Assembly (NCBI GenBank): GCA_963783835.1
Contig: CAWAOX010000014.1
Span: forward strand, 314,474 to 378,473
Direction of reading: 5' to 3'
Length of the DNA stretch: 64,000 nt
From: CAIQPS01 sp963783835
Lineage (GTDB): Bacteria > Actinomycetota > Thermoleophilia > RBG-16-64-13
The notes under the pieces were generated by a model. It saw only the letters and a program-made list of their open reading frames with translations. It did not search any database and had not been told where the DNA came from. A program made the position numbers and the translations under genes. Positions 45,931 to 53,559 of the stretch are shown in pieces. Position 1 is the first letter of the stretch, and each line of letters opens with the position of its first letter.

Positions 45931-46318
45931 GCAGATTCGCCCGACCCGCTACTACCACACCGATTCCCATTTCATCTTCTCTGGAGCATGGTCGAGCGCC
46001 AGCGGGGGCTACGCGGGATACAAGCGCGCCAACACGAGCGGCTCCTCGGTCACCATCTACTTCAACGGCACCCAGCTGGACTGGATCGCCACGAAGGACA
46101 ACGCTTCCGGCAAGGCCGACGTCTACCTGGACGACGTGTTCAAGGCGACCATCAACCTGGCCAACGCGAGCACCATCCCTGACGTGAACGTCTGGTCGAC
46201 CGGCACTGTCGCCGGCGGTCCCCACAAGGTCATGATCGTCTGGAACACCACCAACATCGCGGCAAGTACATAAGCATCGCTGCGGTCGACGTGGTGGGGA
46301 GCTTGGTCTCTGCCCCCC

Positions 46319-48316
46319 CACCATCACCAGCCTCAGTCCCACCTCGGGCTCCACGGCCGGCGGCACGTCGGTCGTCATAAGGGGGACCGGCTTCACGGAC
46401 CTTACTGGTGCTGCGGCCGTCACCTTCGGGGGTGTGAACGCGACCAGCTACACGGTGAACTCGGCCACCCAGATAACAGCGGCAGCCCCGGCCCATGCGG
46501 CGGGCACCGTCCAGGTACGGGTGACGACCGGCGGGGGATCGACCACCGATACCACCACCGACAACTACACCTACGTGACTCCAGGGACTACGCCCACTCG
46601 CTATGAACAGATCGACGGCCATCTGGCCTATGTCGGTAACTGGGCTCCGTACTCCACGTGGGTCTGCTTCCGGCAGCAGCTATGGCCGGGCTAACGCCAC
46701 TGACTCCTCGGTCACCATCTACTTCACCGGTACCCGCCTGGACTGGATCGCCATGAAGGGCACCACCACCGGGATAGCTGACGTCTATCTGGATAGCGTC
46801 AAGGTGGCCACCATCAACCTGGCCAACCCAGCTGGGGCCCTCTACAAGGTGAACGTCTGGTCCACAGGCACGATCGCCAACAGTGCCCACAACGTGCGGA
46901 TCGTTCGCAACGCGGGTAGCGCCGCGGGCAAGTACATCACCATCGACGCCGTGGACGTGGTGGGGACGCTGACGTCTGCCCCACCCACCATCACCAGCCT
47001 CAGTCCCACCTCGGGCTCCACGGCCGGCGGCACCTCGGTCGTCATAAGGGGGACCGGCTTCACGGACCTTACTGGTGCTGCGGCCGTCACCTTCGGGGGT
47101 GTGAACGCGACCAGCTACACGGTGAACTCGGCCACCCAGATAACAGCGGCAGCCCCGGCCCATGCGGCGGGCACCGTCCAGGTACGGGTGACGACCGGCG
47201 GGGGATCGACCGCCGATACCACCACCGACAACTACACCTACGTGACTCCAGGGACTACGCCCACTCGCTATGAACAGATCGACGGCCATCTGGCCTATGT
47301 CGGTAACTGGGCTCCGTACTCCACGTCCTCGGCTTCCGGCAGCAGCTATGGCCGGGCCAACGCCACTGACTCCTCGGTCACCATCTACTTCACCGGCACC
47401 CGCCTGGACTGGATCGCCATGAAGGGCACCACCACCGGGATAGCTGACGTCTATCTGGATAGCGTGAAGGTGGCCACCATCAACCTGGCCAACCCAGCTG
47501 GGGCCCTCTACAAGGTGAACGTCTGGTCCACAGGCACGATCGCCAACAGTGCCCACAACGTGCGGATCGTTCGCAACGCGGGTAGCGCCGCGGGCAAGTA
47601 CATCACCATCGACGCCGTGGACGTGGTGGGGACGCTGACGTCTGCCCCACCCACCATCACCAGCCTCAGTCCCACCTCGGGCTCCACGGCCGGCGGCACG
47701 TCGGTCGTCATAAGGGGGACCGGCTTCACGGACCTTACTGGTGCTGCGGCCGTCACCTTCGGGGGTGTGAACGCGACCAGCTACACGGTGAACTCGGCCA
47801 CCCAGATAACAGCGGCAGCCCCGGCCCATGCGGCGGGCACCGTCCAGGTACGGGTGACGACCGGCGGGGGATCGACCGCCGATACCACCACCGACAACTA
47901 CACCTACGTGACTCCAGGGACTACGCCCACTCGCTATGAACAGATCGACGGCCATCTGGCCTATGTCGGTAACTGGGCTCCGTACTCCACGTCCTCGGCT
48001 TCCGGCAGCAGCTATGGCCGGGCTAACGCCACTGACTCCTCGGTCACCATCTACTTCACCGGTACCCGCCTGGACTGGATCGCCATGAAGGGCACCACCA
48101 CCGGGATAGCTGACGTTTATCTGGATAGCGTCAAGGTGGCCACCATCAACCTGGCCAACCCAGCTGGGGCCCTCTACAAGGTGAACGTCTGGTCCACAGG
48201 CACGATCGCCAACAGTGCCCACAACGTGCGGATCGTTCGCAACGCGGGTAGCGCCGCGGGCAAGTACATCACCATCGACGCCGTGGATTTGGTGGGGACG
48301 CTGACGTACAGACCCT
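46319..48316 (+). repeat. Three tandem 666-bp near-identical repeats (TIG plus beta-sandwich module)
   Basis: Each unit encodes 222 residues: a TIG domain (PTITSLSPTSGSTAGGTSVV onward) and the YEQIDGHLAYVGNWAPYSTS module. The same phrase starts at 46981 and at 47647, exactly 666 bp apart. The first unit has one extra base near 46660 (667 bp) and is otherwise nearly the same. Differences are a handful of single substitutions, such as ACC/GCC at GSTxDTT. Such identity indicates recent amplification or gene conversion and is a risk for misassembly. Confidence 0.92.
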
Positions 48317-48394
48317 GAGGTTTGACTGCGGTGGACCTGATCGGCGTGCTGCGCTAGGCGGAGCGGGGTCCTCCAGAGCGGGGTTGCCGTACGC

Positions 48395-49294
48395 TCACGG
48401 CACCAGCACCTCAATGGCGTGGGGGTCTATCTCCACGATAGCCGGCAGTCGGCCTGCCAGCTCGCCGTCGGTCTGGAACCAGATCGGCTCGCTGTCATCA
48501 AGCGGCAGGACCTCCACCCTCTGAGCATGCAGGTAAAGCACGTTCTTGTTGCGCACATGCAGGCCGCTCGGGACCCCCAGCCAGAAGGTTGCCAGCCCGC
48601 CCCGGGTGGTGCCGGTGAAGAGGACCAGGTCGAGGACGCCGTCTGTGGGATCGGCCGACGGGGTCACCCCGAACTTTCCGCCATAGTAGCGGCTGTTCCC
48701 GGCAACGAAGAAGGTCGCGTGGTACTCCTCATCGTTCGTCCGGACCAGGAAGACCGGTGGTTTTTGGTAGAGCACCGCCCTCATCCCCGTGCTCACGAAG
48801 GCCAGTTCCCTGAAGCGTTTCTTGGCCTGGGGGTCGATGTTCCGAACCGTGAGCGCATCGACCCCAGCGCCCATCATGAGAAGGAACCGGCGGCCGTTGA
48901 CTTTGCCTAGGTCGAGCGAGATGGTCTTGAGACCGGCGATGACATCGCACGCTCGCTCCACCTGGAACGGCAGACCGAGTTCGAGAGCCAGCACGTTGAC
49001 CGTTCCGGCCGGCACGATCCCCAGCAGGGGCCGGGGGGCGCCGGGGTCGGCCTTGTCCCTGGCGCGGGCCATGCCATTGGTGACCTCGTTGACGGTCCCG
49101 TCTCCCCCTATCGCCACGACGATATCGACGCCGGGGGCGAAACGCTCTGCGAGGACGATGGCTTCCTTGGCGTGGCTGGTGGCATGGAGTTCACACTCAA
49201 ATCCCCGCTTCGTCAGCCCGCGTTCCACGGCCGAAGCGATGGCGCCTGCGCGGCTTCGCCCAGAGGAGGGATTGAAGATGACCGCGGCCCTCAC
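48395..49294 (-). CDS. Diacylglycerol/lipid kinase family protein (YegS/DagK-like)
   Basis: 299 residues. The N-terminus AAVIFNPSSGR and the VVAIGGDGTVNEVTNG and GIVPAGTVNVLALELGLP blocks are the conserved nucleotide- and metal-binding motifs of the DAGK catalytic domain; GTVN takes the place of the usual GTGND. The C-terminal beta domain has FQTDGELAGRLP, matching the family's QIDGE region. It phosphorylates a lipid such as diacylglycerol or undecaprenol at the inner membrane face. It overlaps the PHP gene by 4 nt and is the last gene of a four-gene minus-strand operon. Confidence 0.93.
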   Translation of the reverse strand: MRAAVIFNPSSGRSRAGAIASAVERGLTKRGFECELHATSHAKEAIVLAERFAPGVDIVVAIGGDGTVNEVTNGMARARDKADPGAPRPLLGIVPAGTVNVLALELGLPFQVERACDVIAGLKTISLDLGKVNGRRFLLMMGAGVDALTVRNIDPQAKKRFRELAFVSTGMRAVLYQKPPVFLVRTNDEEYHATFFVAGNSRYYGGKFGVTPSADPTDGVLDLVLFTGTTRGGLATFWLGVPSGLHVRNKNVLYLHAQRVEVLPLDDSEPIWFQTDGELAGRLPAIVEIDPHAIEVLVP

Positions 49295-50163
49295 GGTCGG
49301 TCCGCCGCGTTTCCAGCGCCCCCAGGCGCGTCCGGGTGGCCGGCCTGCGGTGCCGGGAAAGGCGTCTGCCGGACGCCTGCTCGCCCGCCCGCCGGATCGG
49401 CATCAAGGGTAGCGAACTCCTGGTATCCGGCCGCCCGGGCAAGGCCGACCGCGTGGGCGAAGTCCCGTCCTACCTCCTCGGGCCGGTGCGCGTCGGAGCC
49501 GAACGTGATGGGGATATCGGCAGCCCGCAGCTTCTGGAGGATCGCGGGCGACGGGTAGGCCTCCTTCACCGGTTTGTGCAGCCCGGCGGTGTTTATCTCG
49601 ATCGCCACGCTCGCTCGGGCGATGCGCTCGATCAGCCGGTCGAGCTCCACTTCCAGGGTCTTGGTGGGCCGGTAGCCGAACTTCTTGACCAGATCGAGGT
49701 GTCCCAGGACGGTGAAGAGGCCCGATTCGGCGGCCTCGCCCACCAGTTCGAAGTAGTCGACCCACACGCCGTCGATCTCGCGGGAGCTGTACCCCTCCAT
49801 CTGCCGGGGATCGTCGAACCCCCAGTCGCCGAGATGGTGGACCGAGCCGATGACGTAGTCGAACGGCTGGCTTTCGAGCAGCGAGCGCACCTCGGACACG
49901 GTGCCCGGCCGGTAGTCGGCCTCGACTCCGAGCAGGACGAATCCGGGGAAGGCGGCTTTGAGCTCCAGCACTTCACCGACGTAGTCGCCGAGCTCGCACG
50001 CCTCCATCGACAGTTCCGGGTCGGGTTCGGGCAGGAGCGGCAGGTGGTCGGCGACGCCGATGGCCAGCAGGCCGGCCGCGTGAGCCGCCCTTACGTACTC
50101 CGCGGGAGTCCCGCGGGCGTGGCCGCAGCGGGCTGTGTGGGTGTGGTAGTCGGGCAGACGCAT
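49291..50163 (-). CDS. PHP-domain histidinol-phosphatase-like (HisJ family)
   Basis: 290 residues from the ATG at 50163, giving MRLPDYHTHTARCGHARG; the longer frame is antisense to dtd. Metal ligands of the PHP fold are visible as HTHT, the ADHLPL His, GVEADY Glu, SVHHLG, GHLDLV and GSDAHRPEEVG. This layout matches HisJ-type histidinol-phosphate phosphatase, though many such proteins act on other phosphate esters. The last 35 residues are a Pro/Gly/Ala-rich tail. It lies 1 nt from the end of dtd, in a possible mtaB-dtd-php-lipid kinase operon. Confidence 0.87.
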   Translation of the reverse strand: MRLPDYHTHTARCGHARGTPAEYVRAAHAAGLLAIGVADHLPLLPEPDPELSMEACELGDYVGEVLELKAAFPGFVLLGVEADYRPGTVSEVRSLLESQPFDYVIGSVHHLGDWGFDDPRQMEGYSSREIDGVWVDYFELVGEAAESGLFTVLGHLDLVKKFGYRPTKTLEVELDRLIERIARASVAIEINTAGLHKPVKEAYPSPAILQKLRAADIPITFGSDAHRPEEVGRDFAHAVGLARAAGYQEFATLDADPAGGRAGVRQTPFPAPQAGHPDAPGGAGNAADRP

Positions 50164-50164
50164 A

Positions 50165-50701
50165 TCAGTCGCCACTGTCTGCCGCCGCCGGGATCGCCGC
50201 CGCGGCCTCTGAGATACCGCGCTCTCCCCGCCGGGGGGATTCCAGCTTGTCGGTGTCGACCAGGATGGTGTACGGGCCGTCGTTGACAAGCGAGACGATC
50301 ATGTGAGCGGCGAACCGCCCCGAGGCGGTGGAGACGCCGAGGCGCTCGAGCGCCAGCCGGAATACGTCGACCAGGGCTTCGGCCGGCCCCGGATCGGCAG
50401 CGTCGCTGAAGGACGGCCGCCGGCCCCGGCGATAGTCGGCGTAGAGCGTGAACTGGCTGATTACCAACGCGGCGCCCCCGGTGTCGAGGAGCGACACGTT
50501 GGACTTCCCCTCAGAGTCGTAGAAGATGCGCAGATTCGCCACCTTGTCGGCCAGGTTGCGAGCTCGGGCGAAGCCCCCGTCCTCATCGAGGTCGTTCTTC
50601 CCCACGCCGATGAACAGGAGCAGGCCCGGGCCGATCTCGCCCACGATCGCTCCGTCGACCTCAACCGAGGCGCGCTGGACTCGCTGTACGAGCGCCCGCA
50701 T
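50165..50701 (-). CDS. dtd: D-aminoacyl-tRNA deacylase
   Basis: 178 residues, about 30 longer than the usual 145-150. The catalytic SQFTLYAD motif is intact. The second motif reads NDGPYTILVDT, where the family has NxGPVT, so Tyr replaces Val. The N-terminus MRALVQRVQRASVEVDG is canonical. The extra residues are a C-terminal Ser/Ala-rich tail. Dtd removes D-amino acids (and Gly from tRNA-Ala) from tRNA in the cytosol. It shares one base with the mtaB stop. Confidence 0.94.
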   Translation of the reverse strand: MRALVQRVQRASVEVDGAIVGEIGPGLLLFIGVGKNDLDEDGGFARARNLADKVANLRIFYDSEGKSNVSLLDTGGAALVISQFTLYADYRRGRRPSFSDAADPGPAEALVDVFRLALERLGVSTASGRFAAHMIVSLVNDGPYTILVDTDKLESPRRGERGISEAAAAIPAAADSGD

Positions 50702-52203
50702 CAGGCCGTTGCTCCAGGCGCGGCTTGCTCCGCGGCGGCCCCGAGCTCCTCGATGCCCAACAGGGTCGCTGCCCAGCGGCCGTCCTCGCCGGCTTCTTGC
50801 AGCCGCACCTGTACGAAGCGATTCATGAGGTCGTCCTCACCGTTCAGCAGAACCTCCAGGTAGTTCCCGCTGATGCCCACCAGCCTGCCGGCGGTGTCCC
50901 GCCCCCCAAGGACCAGGACTCGCTGCCCGCTGCCTCTCAGGGTAGCGCGAAACGACGCATTCTTATGCTCTCCCAACGCGCGCAGGCGCAGACCACGCTC
51001 GTGGATGGTCTCCGGGGGCACTGTCGGCTTCATCTGGGAGGCTTCTGTGCCCGGGCGGTCGCTGTAGCTGAAGACGTGCAGGTAGGTGAGCGGCGCATGC
51101 TCGATGAAGGCGAGGGTCTCCTCGAACTCGGCCTCGGTCTCGCCCGGGAAGCCGGCGATCACGTCGGCGCCGATGGCAGCGTCGGGGAAGCGGCGGGCCA
51201 ACTCGTCGACCACCATCAGATACTCGGTGGTGGTATAGGGGCGGTTCATGCGGCGCAGCACGGAGTCACTGCCGCTCTGCAGGGGCAGGTGGAAGTGGTG
51301 GGCTACAGCGTCGCCGGCCCGCTCGACGACCTCCATGAGCGCTTGCTCGACCTCGAGCGGCTCGATGGAGCTCAAGCGGAACCGGCCGATAGCGGGGCGT
51401 CCAGAGCCGGGCACCTCGGCGCTATCCCGCTTGGCCTCGCGCCGCCCGCGGCCCGGCGCACCGGCGGCCAGCAACGCCTCCAGCAGGTCGGCGACCGATC
51501 CTTCGCTGGTGTCGTGTCCCCAGCTTCCCAGGTTGATACCGGTCAGCACGACCTCGCGGAAACCGCGTTCGGCCAGCAGGTCCACCTCTCGGAGTACGTC
51601 GGCCCTGGGCATGCTCCGCGCCGGCCCGCGCGCCAGCGGGATGATGCAGTAGGCGCAGCGGGAATCGCAGCCGGTCTGGATCTTGAGGAAGGCCCGGGTG
51701 TAGCCGTAGAAGTGGCTGAAGAACTCGCCCTCGAACTCGGGATGCTCGGGATAGGGTGACACGGAAAGCGCGGGGCCGGCCGTCACCGCCCCCCTCTGCG
51801 CCGCTGCGTCTGCGTCGCCGCCCTCGCCCGGCGCCATCGCCGCCAGGTGCTGGGCCAACCGTAGCTTGTCGAGATTCCCCAGCACGAGGTCGACGCCGGG
51901 GATGGCGGCCACCGCCTCAGGGTCGATCTGGGCGTAGCAGCCGGTGACCACCACCGCGCAGTCTGGGTCCAGGCGTTTCGCGAGCCGGATCTCGCGGCGG
52001 CAGGTGCGGTCGCTCTTCGCGGTGACGGTGCAGGTGTTCACGACCCGTATGTCGGCGGTCTTGTCCCAGTCGACGAGCCGGTAGCCTTCGGCAAGGAGGG
52101 TCTCCTGCATCTGAGCAGTCTCACACTGGTTGAGTTTGCACCCGATTGTGCGGAAAGCCACGGTCTTCCCGGGCCCTATTTGGATGTCGGGAGGAGCTGC
52201 CAT
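50701..52203 (-). CDS. mtaB: tRNA (t6A37) methylthiotransferase MtaB
   Basis: 500 residues. The UPF0004 domain begins with AFRTIGCKLNQCETAQMQETL, the GCKxNxxE form typical of MtaB rather than MiaB. Cluster cysteines are also in VVNTCTVT and VTGCYAQ. The radical-SAM site is CDSRCAYCIIPLARGPAR. The C-terminal TRAM-like region (RVLVLGGRDTAGRLVGISGN) is present. A 20-residue low-complexity insertion (GRGRREAKRDSAEVPG) interrupts the radical-SAM domain near residue 250. It converts t6A37 to ms2t6A37 in tRNA. It is divergent from GtrA by 26 nt. Confidence 0.94.
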   Translation of the reverse strand: MAAPPDIQIGPGKTVAFRTIGCKLNQCETAQMQETLLAEGYRLVDWDKTADIRVVNTCTVTAKSDRTCRREIRLAKRLDPDCAVVVTGCYAQIDPEAVAAIPGVDLVLGNLDKLRLAQHLAAMAPGEGGDADAAAQRGAVTAGPALSVSPYPEHPEFEGEFFSHFYGYTRAFLKIQTGCDSRCAYCIIPLARGPARSMPRADVLREVDLLAERGFREVVLTGINLGSWGHDTSEGSVADLLEALLAAGAPGRGRREAKRDSAEVPGSGRPAIGRFRLSSIEPLEVEQALMEVVERAGDAVAHHFHLPLQSGSDSVLRRMNRPYTTTEYLMVVDELARRFPDAAIGADVIAGFPGETEAEFEETLAFIEHAPLTYLHVFSYSDRPGTEASQMKPTVPPETIHERGLRLRALGEHKNASFRATLRGSGQRVLVLGGRDTAGRLVGISGNYLEVLLNGEDDLMNRFVQVRLQEAGEDGRWAATLLGIEELGAAAEQAAPGATA

Positions 52204-52229
52204 GGGCGTCGGATGTTAGCATATAGCCC

Positions 52230-52760
52230 GTGATTTCCATCCGCATACCCTCCGCCATTTCCCGGCTCCTGCGCCGCGATCGTGCGTCCGGCCAGGCCGT
52301 GCGCTTCCTCGTGGTGGGGCTGCTGAACACCGTCGTCGATCTGGGCGCCTTCTACTTGCTGACGCTGATCCCGGGGATGCCGGAGATAGCCGCCAAGACC
52401 ATCTCCTACATCCTGGGCATCTGTAACAGCTTCGTCTGGAACAAGCTCTGGACCTTCGGCGCCAAGGGCTCCGGCCGGACCGGGCGGGAGTTCGGTCTGT
52501 TCTTCCTGGTCAACCTGCCCCCGCTCATCGTGAACATCGTGGTCTTCAGCCTATTGGGGCTCTGGACGACTTCGGGCTCCTTCGCCGTACGCGAGGGCAA
52601 GGCGTTCGTGGCCGCCGTGGTGGCGGTAGTCTGGAATTTCCTCGGGAGCCGGTATCTTGCGTTCCGGCACACTGCGCTCAAGAAGGACGACGCCCCCGAA
52701 ACCGATGTGCCCCAGGGCGAAGTCCAAAAGGAAGCTGTGGAAGAGAAAGAACATGCCTGA
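52230..52760 (+). CDS. GtrA family membrane protein
   Basis: 176 residues from a GTG at 52230. Four hydrophobic helices follow the GtrA opening (AVRFLVVGLLNTVVDLGAFY), with the characteristic NSFVWNKLWTFG at helix 2/3 and NFLGSRYLAF at the end. The C-terminus is an acidic/Lys tail. GtrA proteins are thought to help flip undecaprenyl-phosphate sugars. It overlaps the GT2 gene by 8 nt and so belongs with a lipid-linked glycosylation unit (GtrA, GT2, GT-C-like). Confidence 0.92.
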   Translation: MISIRIPSAISRLLRRDRASGQAVRFLVVGLLNTVVDLGAFYLLTLIPGMPEIAAKTISYILGICNSFVWNKLWTFGAKGSGRTGREFGLFFLVNLPPLIVNIVVFSLLGLWTTSGSFAVREGKAFVAAVVAVVWNFLGSRYLAFRHTALKKDDAPETDVPQGEVQKEAVEEKEHA

Positions 52761-53559
52761 CCTTGTCGGCGGACCCCTGGACCCGGCAGGGGCTCTCGAG
52801 CCCGACCTGGCCGTGGTCCCCGGCGTGGCGGCGCACACCGGCCCTGCCCCCCGCTACTCGGTAGTCATCCCCATCCACAACGAGGCCGAGTGTCTCGACG
52901 CGGAAGTCGCCGAGCTGGTGGCCGAGATGCAGGCCCGAGGCGTCGACTACGAGCTCCTGCTCGCCGAGAACGGCAGCGTCGATGAGACGCCTGCCATGTG
53001 CTCCGCCCTTGCTTCCGCCAACCCCCGTATCCAAGCCCTGCGCGTCCCCGTCCCCGACTACGGCTACGCCATGAAGACCGGCATGCTCGCCGGGCGGGGC
53101 GACTACATAGTGAACTTTGACATCGATTTCCACGACGTGCCGTTCATGCTCGCGGCAGGCGATCTGCTCGCGGGGGGCGCCGGCATCGTGGTGGGCAGCA
53201 AGCTGATGGAGGGCGCGGAGGACAAGCGCTCTCCGATCCGCCACTTCATCTCCTACGGTTTCACCACCATCCTCAGGGTCATGTTCGACCCTCATATGGA
53301 CGATACCCACGGCATGAAGGCGCTGCGGCGGGAGGTCGTCCAGCAGTACGCGCCTCAGACGGTGATGCGGCAGGACATCTTCGATACCGAGTTGATCATC
53401 CGCGCGCGGCGCGGCGGGGTGAAGGTGGCGGCGATCCCGGTCACCGTGGAGGAGAAAAGGAAGGCGCGTTCGTCTATAGTACGTCGCATGCCTCGCACCA
53501 TGCGGGCGTTGCTCCGGTTGCGGTTCATTTTGTGGAAGGAGAAGAATGCGGGTTCGTGA
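52753..53559 (+). CDS. Family 2 glycosyltransferase (dolichol-phosphate mannosyltransferase-like)
   Basis: 268 residues from the ATG at 52753, overlapping GtrA; the longer frame is antisense or overlap. After a 35-residue Pro/Ala leader the GT-A core begins with YSVVIPIHNEAECLDAEV. The nucleotide/metal motif is YIVNFDIDFHD, a DxD-type site, and further blocks are LLLAENGSVDETPAM and DDTHGMKALRREVV. It has no C-terminal membrane helices. It probably makes a polyprenyl-phosphate sugar for the following GT-C-type gene. It overlaps that gene by 14 nt. Confidence 0.92.
   Translation: MPDLVGGPLDPAGALEPDLAVVPGVAAHTGPAPRYSVVIPIHNEAECLDAEVAELVAEMQARGVDYELLLAENGSVDETPAMCSALASANPRIQALRVPVPDYGYAMKTGMLAGRGDYIVNFDIDFHDVPFMLAAGDLLAGGAGIVVGSKLMEGAEDKRSPIRHFISYGFTTILRVMFDPHMDDTHGMKALRREVVQQYAPQTVMRQDIFDTELIIRARRGGVKVAAIPVTVEEKRKARSSIVRRMPRTMRALLRLRFILWKEKNAGS

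Larger units (their letters stand above)
40968..48357 (+). pseudogene. Giant secreted protein: SASA/SGNH esterase-like domain plus about 15 TIG domains and repeated beta-sandwich modules, many frameshifts
   Basis: A GTG at 40968 starts a signal peptide (VLLGLLLLCLVLAFPSPTQA) and a beta domain ending AYVDYIQVRVTY. A GQSNMSGRG block (nt 41926-41952), then TTLYGQSITKAQSVGGVELI and TWHYTT, mark a sialate-O-acetylesterase-like (SASA) domain to about 42630. TIG domains follow from about 42985, alternating near the end with the same LDWIA..VYLD module seen in the subtilase. The reading frame changes many times between 41490 and 46670 and there is an in-frame TGA at 41858. It is continuous from 46703 to 48318, but the last 40 nt (AVDLIGVLR-like, to 48357) suggest another shift. 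Either a real broken adhesin or errors over a repeat region. Confidence 0.78.

Noticed and set aside
46319..48316. CRISPR-like array or mobile element
   Set aside because: Units are 666 bp coding repeats without spacers, terminal inverted repeats or transposase.
46588..48414. A 608-residue repetitive minus-strand frame
   Set aside because: It is the antisense of the 666-bp TIG repeats. The plus-strand reading gives clear TIG domains.
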